From contig CALEKY010000108.1 of the NCBI GenBank assembly GCA_937902995.1, forward strand, positions 1 to 64,000: a stretch of 64,000 bases of DNA, read 5' to 3'. The stretch is from an uncultured Sinobacteraceae bacterium. GTDB lineage: Bacteria; Pseudomonadota; Gammaproteobacteria; Steroidobacterales; Steroidobacteraceae. Of the stretch, positions 58,552 to 64,000 are shown one piece after another. A program made the translations under genes and the position numbers. Every line of letters starts with the position of its first letter. The stretch's first letter is position 1. The notes under the pieces are model-generated. The model searched no databases. It was not told the origin of the DNA and worked only from the letters and a program-made list of their open reading frames with translations.

Positions 58552-60807
58552 GTGTTCGAGGCGTTGTTTACCCATCCCCTTTGGGCGTACCGCACCGGCA
58601 AGCTCGCATTCGCGAGCCCTTGGCCGTTGTGGCTATTGGGAGTGACGATCGCCGTCGGCCTCGGACTGATCGTCTTCACCTTGTGGCGTCGTCACCGGCG
58701 ATCGACCGTACGCCTTGCACCCTGGCAACTCGTTCTGCTCGGAAGCCTCCAAGCGCTCTTCGTGGCGCTGGTCGCTGTGCTCCTCTGGCGTCCTGTCCTC
58801 AATGTCGAGCGCGTGCGGGATCGGGAGAACGTGCTGGCAATCGTGCTCGACGCCTCCGAGAGCATGGCGTACGGCGAACAGGATCGCTCGCGGTTGCAAC
58901 AGGCCGTGGCCGCGCTCCAGGGCGAGCCGCTCGAAGCGCTGAAGAAAGTTTTCGAGGTTCAGCTCTACACGTTTTCGCACGAGGCGCGGCCGCTGGCCGA
59001 GCTCGAGGCCGTGCCGCCGCCGGGCACGCAGACCCGGATCGGGGATTCGCTGCTGCAAGTGCTGCAGACCGCGGGCAGCACCCCGCTTGCCGGCATCGTG
59101 TTGTTGAGCGACGGGGCCGAGAACGGCAACTCATTGAGCGAATCGCGCCTCACGGAGATCGCCTCGTACGGCGTGCCCATTCACACCGTCGGCCTCGGCC
59201 CGGAGACACTGCCCACGGATCTCGAGCTGGAGCGTGTTGACATCGCAGCCGCTGCACCCTCGGGCGCGATGGTGGCCGCGCAGGTCGGCATCCGTCACGA
59301 CGGCCCGGGCAAGACGCGCCTGCGCGTTTACGACCGCGGCCAGCTCGTTTTCGCGCGCGAAGTGGCTCTGCCGGCCTCGAGCGCCGGGACTTCGGTCGAC
59401 TTCGAGATCCCCGCGGGCGAGCCCGGAACGCACGAGTTCCGTTTCGTGCTCGATCCGCTCGAAGGCGAACGCAATGTCATCAATAACGAACGCTCGCACG
59501 TCATGGACGTTGCAGCCGGCCGGCGCGCGATCTTGTACGTCGAAGGCGAACCGCGCTGGGAATACAAGTTCATCCGTCGCGCCATCGACAGCGATCGTTC
59601 GTTGCGTCTGGCGAGCATCGTGCGCACGACACCGAACAAGATCTACCGCCAGGGCGTCTTGTCGGCGGCCGAGCTCGCCGACGGATTTCCTTCGTCGGCT
59701 GCCGAGCTGTTCGCCTACGATGCGGTGATCATCGGCAGCTATGAGGCGACGACGCTGACGAGCGAGCAGCACCGGTTGCTCAAGGAATTCGTCGACAAAC
59801 GAGGCGGCAGCGTGCTGATGCTCGCCGGACGCAAAGGCTTGTCTGCCGGCGGTTGGTACAACAGCGAGCTCGCGCAAACATTGCCGACGCACTTGCCGAA
59901 CAAGGAGGGTGCGGCCTACGTGCAACGCACCGCCAAGGCGCAACCGACCGTGTATGGACTCGAGTATGCGACGACACGTCTCGACGGCGATCCGCGCCGC
60001 AACGCGGAGGCCTGGAAGACGCTGCCGCCGCTCGCCGATTTTCAGCAGCTCGGACGTCCGAAGCCGGGTGCGATCGTGCTGTTGGAAGCCGTCGGCGAAA
60101 ACGCGCGCGAGCCGCTGCTCGTCTGGCAGCGGTACGGCCGCGGTGCAACTTATCTTCTGGGAACTTCGAGCACGATGCGTTGGCAAATGCATTTGCCGCC
60201 CGAGGATCAGCGTCACGAGATGTTCTGGCGTCAACTGCTGCATGCGCTTGCCGATGCGACGCCGCGCCGCGCGACGCTCGCGAGCGATCGCACGGTCTAC
60301 AACGACGAGCGCAGCGTCGCGCTCGAAGCGGAAATCCTCGATGAGGAGTTCAAGCCGGTGAGCGATGCCGAGGTCGAGCTGCTCGTCGCGCCTGAACGCG
60401 ATCCGCCGTTCACGCAACTCATGCGGCCTTCGGGCAACAACGACGGCCGGTACACGGCCACGGTCGATGCGCCGTCGACCGGTTTGTATCGCATCGACAT
60501 GACTGCACGTCGTCGCGGTACTGAGATTGCAAATGCGACGACGCACGTACGTCGCGCGGACGGTGTCGTCGAACATTTCGCCACACGCCAGAACCGTCCT
60601 GTGCTCGAGCGATTGGCTGCGATGACGGGCGGGCGGTATTGGTCGATCAACGATCTCTCGGGTCTCGCGGCTGCCATTCCTTATTCGAAGGCCGGCATCG
60701 TCGAGCGTCAGACGCTCGATTTGTGGAATTTGCCGATCGTGTTCCTGGTGCTGCTCTTGCTGAAGCTCGGCGAGTGGCTGCTGCGCTTGTCCTGGGGGCG
60801 CTTATGA
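58552..60807 (+). CDS. Membrane-anchored vWA-domain protein
   Basis: 751 residues. Two N-terminal helices (about 23-45 and 56-80), a von Willebrand A domain (about 94-240) with an intact MIDAS start D100-A-S102-E-S104, a beta-rich middle, a GATase1-like region (about 330-430), and a C-terminal helix (about 728-745). This layout occurs in BatA/DUF4159-type membrane complexes next to MoxR ATPases. GTG 58552 starts it. Its stop overlaps the next gene's ATG (ATGA 60804-60807). It is divergent from the encapsulin operon. Confidence 0.82.
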   Translation: MFEALFTHPLWAYRTGKLAFASPWPLWLLGVTIAVGLGLIVFTLWRRHRRSTVRLAPWQLVLLGSLQALFVALVAVLLWRPVLNVERVRDRENVLAIVLDASESMAYGEQDRSRLQQAVAALQGEPLEALKKVFEVQLYTFSHEARPLAELEAVPPPGTQTRIGDSLLQVLQTAGSTPLAGIVLLSDGAENGNSLSESRLTEIASYGVPIHTVGLGPETLPTDLELERVDIAAAAPSGAMVAAQVGIRHDGPGKTRLRVYDRGQLVFAREVALPASSAGTSVDFEIPAGEPGTHEFRFVLDPLEGERNVINNERSHVMDVAAGRRAILYVEGEPRWEYKFIRRAIDSDRSLRLASIVRTTPNKIYRQGVLSAAELADGFPSSAAELFAYDAVIIGSYEATTLTSEQHRLLKEFVDKRGGSVLMLAGRKGLSAGGWYNSELAQTLPTHLPNKEGAAYVQRTAKAQPTVYGLEYATTRLDGDPRRNAEAWKTLPPLADFQQLGRPKPGAIVLLEAVGENAREPLLVWQRYGRGATYLLGTSSTMRWQMHLPPEDQRHEMFWRQLLHALADATPRRATLASDRTVYNDERSVALEAEILDEEFKPVSDAEVELLVAPERDPPFTQLMRPSGNNDGRYTATVDAPSTGLYRIDMTARRRGTEIANATTHVRRADGVVEHFATRQNRPVLERLAAMTGGRYWSINDLSGLAAAIPYSKAGIVERQTLDLWNLPIVFLVLLLLKLGEWLLRLSWGRL

Positions 60808-61802
60808 AGCGCGAGGCGACAGGCTACAGGCTACAGGCGACAGCAATTCATTCCTCCGCCCAGCGGGGGAGGGAGGGGCTGCGAGCGACCGCACGAGGCT
60901 TACTCTTCACTGCAAGCCTATTCATGGCTGCGCCCGCGCTCAGCGACACGCACGCGCTCATCATTGCCGGACTTGGCGGCGAACAGCAGTACGAGCAGCG
61001 CTTCCGCAATCAGGCGAAGGCGCTCGCCGAAGCGACGGAGAAACTCGCTGGAGACAAATCGCGCGTCACGGTGTTGATGGGCGAACGCGCGCAGCGCGAC
61101 AACGTGCGCAAGGAATTGCGCGCTTTGGCCGCGCGTACGAAACGCGACGACCAAGTTCTGATCGTGCTCATCGGTCACGGCAGCTACGACGGCGAGGAAT
61201 ATCGATTCAATCTGCCTGGACCGGATATCACGGGTAGCGAGCTCGCGGCCTTGTTCGATCGATTGCCGGCGCGCGACCAGCTCATCGTGAACAGCACGAG
61301 CGCAAGCGGAGCAGCGATCGACCGTTGGAAGCGCGACAACCGTGTCGTGATCACTGCGACGAAGAGCGGCGGTGAACGGACCGCGACTCGTTTCGCGCAA
61401 TATTGGCTCGAAGCCGTGACGACGAAGGCGGCCGACACCAATCGCGACGATGTCGTGACGGCGGCAGAGGCCTTCGAATTCGCGAACCGACGCGTGGCCG
61501 ATTCGTTCAAGTCGGATGTGGCTCTCGCGACCGAGCACGCACGGCTCGAAGGCCGCGGCGCCGAGCGCATCGCCGTCGCCCGGTTCGGCAATGCGGTGCT
61601 GGCAACGTCCGATTCCGTGCTGAGCGCGCTGTACACCGAGCGCGCCGGCGTCGAGCGCGAGCTCGATGCGCTCAAGCAGCGCAAGGCGACGCTCGAGCCC
61701 GAAGCCTATTACGACGAGCTCGAAGGGGTGCTCGTTCGATTGGCGACGTTGCAGCAAAGGATCGACGCGCGTCAGGCGGTGCTACGCGGAGAAAGCGAAT
61801 GA
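60804..61802 (+). CDS. Secreted caspase-fold (clan CD) protein with Cys-to-Ser change
   Basis: 332 residues from ATG 60804, which overlaps the previous stop. The signal region RGLLFTASLFMAAPALSD is at about 31-48, after an unusual 30-residue prefix that includes a translated heptamer array. The caspase/legumain-like fold has catalytic His125 in VLIGHGSYDG, but the position of the nucleophilic Cys (normally in xACxSG) reads STS166ASG, so Ser replaces Cys. A C-terminal coiled coil (about 275-330) follows. Probably an inactive, binding-only homologue or a Ser variant. Stop overlaps the next ATG. Confidence 0.72.
   Translation: MKREATGYRLQATAIHSSAQRGREGLRATARGLLFTASLFMAAPALSDTHALIIAGLGGEQQYEQRFRNQAKALAEATEKLAGDKSRVTVLMGERAQRDNVRKELRALAARTKRDDQVLIVLIGHGSYDGEEYRFNLPGPDITGSELAALFDRLPARDQLIVNSTSASGAAIDRWKRDNRVVITATKSGGERTATRFAQYWLEAVTTKAADTNRDDVVTAAEAFEFANRRVADSFKSDVALATEHARLEGRGAERIAVARFGNAVLATSDSVLSALYTERAGVERELDALKQRKATLEPEAYYDELEGVLVRLATLQQRIDARQAVLRGESE
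60816..60843 (+). repeat. 7-bp array inside the 5' end of the caspase-fold gene
   Basis: Four clean heptamers (gcgacag, gctacag, gctacag, gcgacag) lie 10 bp inside the reading frame and are translated as ATGYRLQAT, before the signal peptide. Confidence 0.72.
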
Positions 61803-64000
61803 GCGTGTCGTCCGTCATGCATCGAGCTCTGTTCGCAGCATTGCTGCTCGTCGGTACGCATGCCTTCGCGCTGACGATCGACTATGACCCGCGCCGCGCG
61901 ACGGAGCTCAGAGCCTGCGACGATGCACGCTATCGCGGTCAAGTGCAGCAGGCTCGCGATTGTTATCGGCGTCTGCTCGAGACCTCGGGAAACTTGATCA
62001 CGCAAGCCGAGGCCGCTTGGGCGCTCGGCGACGTGCAACGCGCGAACACGCTGTTTCGCGAAGCAACAGCGCGCAACGATCGTTCATCGCAGCCGCGCGT
62101 GCGTTGGGGGCGGCTGTTCCTGCAGACGCATCAGCATGGCGATGCGTTGACGCTGTTCCAGGAAGCGCTGCAGCGATCGCAGAACGACGTGTATGCCAAG
62201 CTCGGCATGGCGCAAGTGTTCGCACAACGCTTCGAAGGTCAGGCGCGCACGATCGTCGATGAGGTTCTGAAGCAAGACGACACCCTGATCGAGGCGTATT
62301 TGCTGAGAGCGCGCATGGACCTCGAAGAGGGCCAGCTCGAGAACGTCGATGCGACGCTCGATCGTGCGCAGCACCTCGCGGATAGACAGCGTCTGCCGCC
62401 GCTCGAGATCTACGCATTGCGCGCAGTGCACGAACAGATCAAGCAAGGTCGGCGCCGCGATCAATGGATCGAGCGAGCGCTGTCCTACAACCCGCGGTAC
62501 GGCGCGATCTTCGAACAGCTTGCGCACTTCGAAGTCATGCGTCGCCGTTATCGCGAAGCGACGCAACTCCTCAAGCGCGCGGTCGAAGTACAGCCTGATC
62601 TGTGGTCCGCTCACGCTGAGCTCGGGGCGAATCTGCTGCGCGAAGGCGACTTTGCGCAGGCACGCATACATCTCACGACGGCGTACTCGGGCGATCCGTA
62701 CAGCGCCACGACCGTCAATACGCTGCGTCTGCTCGATCACGTCGACAAGTTCGAAGTGTCGTCGACGACGTTGGAGATTCCGTCGATCAATGGCGGCACG
62801 TTCAAGACCGAGCTGCGCACGCGCCTGGATCCCAAAGAAGCCGATGTGCTGCGTCCGTACGTGCGCAAGCTCGCAGCCGAGAGCATCGAGACGTTCGCCA
62901 AGCGCTACCAGTTCGAGCCGCGCGAGCCCATTGCGCTCGAGCTGTATCCCAATCACGACGATTTCGCGGTTCGCGTCGCGGCATTGCCGGGTATCGGACT
63001 GCTCGGCGTGACGTTCGGCTACTTGGTCGCAATGGACAGTCCTGCCGGACGCGCGACGGGCGAGTTCCATTGGGGCTCGACGTTGTGGCACGAGATGGCG
63101 CACGTGTTCACGCTCGAAGTCACGGACCACCGCGTGCCGCGTTGGTTGAGCGAAGGTATTTCGGTCTTCGAGGAGTGGCGTACCGGACCGACGCCGGGCG
63201 TGGTCGTCACGCCCGAAACGATTGGGGCGCTTCACGCCAACAAGTTCCTGCCCATCGCCGATCTCGACTCGGGATTCATTCGTCCGAATTACCCCGAGCA
63301 AGTGCAGGTTTCGTACATGCAGGCCGGGCTCATCTGCCTGTTCATCGAGCAGCGTTTCGGTTTCGATCGACTGGTGGCTTTGCTCAAGCAGTTCACGAAA
63401 GACACGACGACGAAACGGGCGGTCGAAGACACGTTCAAGATGCCGACCGAGGAATTCGACAAACAGTTCGATGCGTTCGTGCGCGAGCGTTACGAACCGC
63501 TGCTGGCGAATCTCGAAAGCTGGCAGGCTCAGTATCAGCAGGCGTCCAAGGCCATTGCAGAGTCGCGGTGGCAAGATGCCATCGAGCCGGCGCGCAGAGC
63601 GGTCGAGCTCTATCCGGAGCACAGCGGTCCCAATAGTCCGTACCTGTTACTTGCCCGTGCGTACGACAAGAGCGGCAATCGTGCACAAGCGCTGCAAACG
63701 CTGCTCGATTACCGCGCTGCTGGCGGCTGGGATCCGGATGCGCTGCGCGAGCTCGCACGCTGGCTCGATGAAGCCGGTCGCGGGCGCGAAGCACTGGAAG
63801 TGTACGCGGCGTTGAACTACGTCGATCCGTTGAACGGTGATCAACACACGGTGCTCGGCGAGCGTTATCTCGCTGCCGGCAATCACGAAGACGCGCTGCG
63901 CGAGTTCCGCGTACAGCTCGCTTTGAGCCCGCACGATCCGGCGCCGGCGCATTTCGGCATGGCGCGGGCGCTACGCGCGCTTGGCGACCGTGCAGCATCG
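61799..64000 (+). CDS. TPR-repeat peptidase MA family zinc metallopeptidase (3' truncated by window)
   Basis: Open to the window end; 734 codons are visible. ATG 61799 overlaps the preceding stop (ATGA). Signal peptide HRALFAALLLVGTHAFA, then about 10 TPR-like helical pairs (about 50-320), then a gluzincin domain with H431-E-M-A-H435 and Glu452 in WLSEGISVFEEW, the peptidase MA signature. TPR repeats resume after about residue 590. It is a periplasmic or surface protease coupled to the vWA and caspase-fold genes. Confidence 0.82.
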   Translation, partial: MSVSSVMHRALFAALLLVGTHAFALTIDYDPRRATELRACDDARYRGQVQQARDCYRRLLETSGNLITQAEAAWALGDVQRANTLFREATARNDRSSQPRVRWGRLFLQTHQHGDALTLFQEALQRSQNDVYAKLGMAQVFAQRFEGQARTIVDEVLKQDDTLIEAYLLRARMDLEEGQLENVDATLDRAQHLADRQRLPPLEIYALRAVHEQIKQGRRRDQWIERALSYNPRYGAIFEQLAHFEVMRRRYREATQLLKRAVEVQPDLWSAHAELGANLLREGDFAQARIHLTTAYSGDPYSATTVNTLRLLDHVDKFEVSSTTLEIPSINGGTFKTELRTRLDPKEADVLRPYVRKLAAESIETFAKRYQFEPREPIALELYPNHDDFAVRVAALPGIGLLGVTFGYLVAMDSPAGRATGEFHWGSTLWHEMAHVFTLEVTDHRVPRWLSEGISVFEEWRTGPTPGVVVTPETIGALHANKFLPIADLDSGFIRPNYPEQVQVSYMQAGLICLFIEQRFGFDRLVALLKQFTKDTTTKRAVEDTFKMPTEEFDKQFDAFVRERYEPLLANLESWQAQYQQASKAIAESRWQDAIEPARRAVELYPEHSGPNSPYLLLARAYDKSGNRAQALQTLLDYRAAGGWDPDALRELARWLDEAGRGREALEVYAALNYVDPLNGDQHTVLGERYLAAGNHEDALREFRVQLALSPHDPAPAHFGMARALRALGDRAAS

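Overview
This window is high-GC chromosomal DNA of a gammaproteobacterium. It carries the 3' end of the F-type ATP synthase operon (atpG-atpD-atpC) followed by glmU and glmS, an arrangement common in Gammaproteobacteria. A large TonB-dependent receptor, the CysD/CysNC sulfate activation genes, a MacAB-type efflux locus and many secreted hydrolases would fit a free-living Steroidobacter- or Xanthomonad-like bacterium, but the genus-level guess is weak. I see no tRNA, rRNA, CRISPR array, intact insertion sequence or prophage.

Layout. 1-6.3 kb: ATP synthase genes, a strong terminator, then glmU and glmS (UDP-GlcNAc synthesis). 6.4-14 kb: a secreted alpha/beta hydrolase, a 1.4 kb decayed stretch holding a broken ECF41-type sigma factor, then a TonB receptor coupled to a Tat/lipoprotein carboxylesterase. 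14.5-22.3 kb: slyD, a CBS protein, leuA preceded by a Leu-rich leader peptide, a small secreted protein, and the cysD-cysNC-cysQ sulfate activation operon. 22.5-27.6 kb: a NodT/MacA/MacB-like tripartite efflux system. 27.7-34.5 kb: a PAP2 lipoprotein, a two-domain GFA protein, a redoxin, PhoD, and the formaldehyde detoxification pair frmA-frmB. 34.5-35.4 kb: an Rhs remnant. 35.5-43.4 kb: a Bcr/CflA transporter, two OsmC proteins, an L-2-hydroxyglutarate dehydrogenase-like enzyme next to a succinate-semialdehyde dehydrogenase, def, a MocA-like nucleotidyltransferase and a secreted beta-propeller. 43.5-55.8 kb: small membrane and regulatory proteins, an AidB-like flavoprotein, a cNMP-binding/rhodanese fusion, an archaeal/eukaryotic-type proS, two DMT transporters, an esterase and a hybrid histidine kinase. 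56-58.3 kb: a LysR regulator and a complete encapsulin plus encapsulated ferritin system. 58.5-64 kb: three translationally coupled genes (vWA membrane protein, caspase-fold protein whose Cys is replaced, TPR-metallopeptidase that runs off the window).

The most unusual signal is not a gene. At about 20 places between genes, and twice inside gene ends, there are short imperfect tandem arrays with a strict 7-bp period. They are often placed as inverted pairs 65-180 bp apart. Three pairs sit inside operons whose junctions are normally tight (atpG-atpD, cysD-cysNC, ATPase-permease), each making a gap of about 150 bp. A compound version flanks the GFA gene. This looks like a dispersed heptamer-repeat element family.
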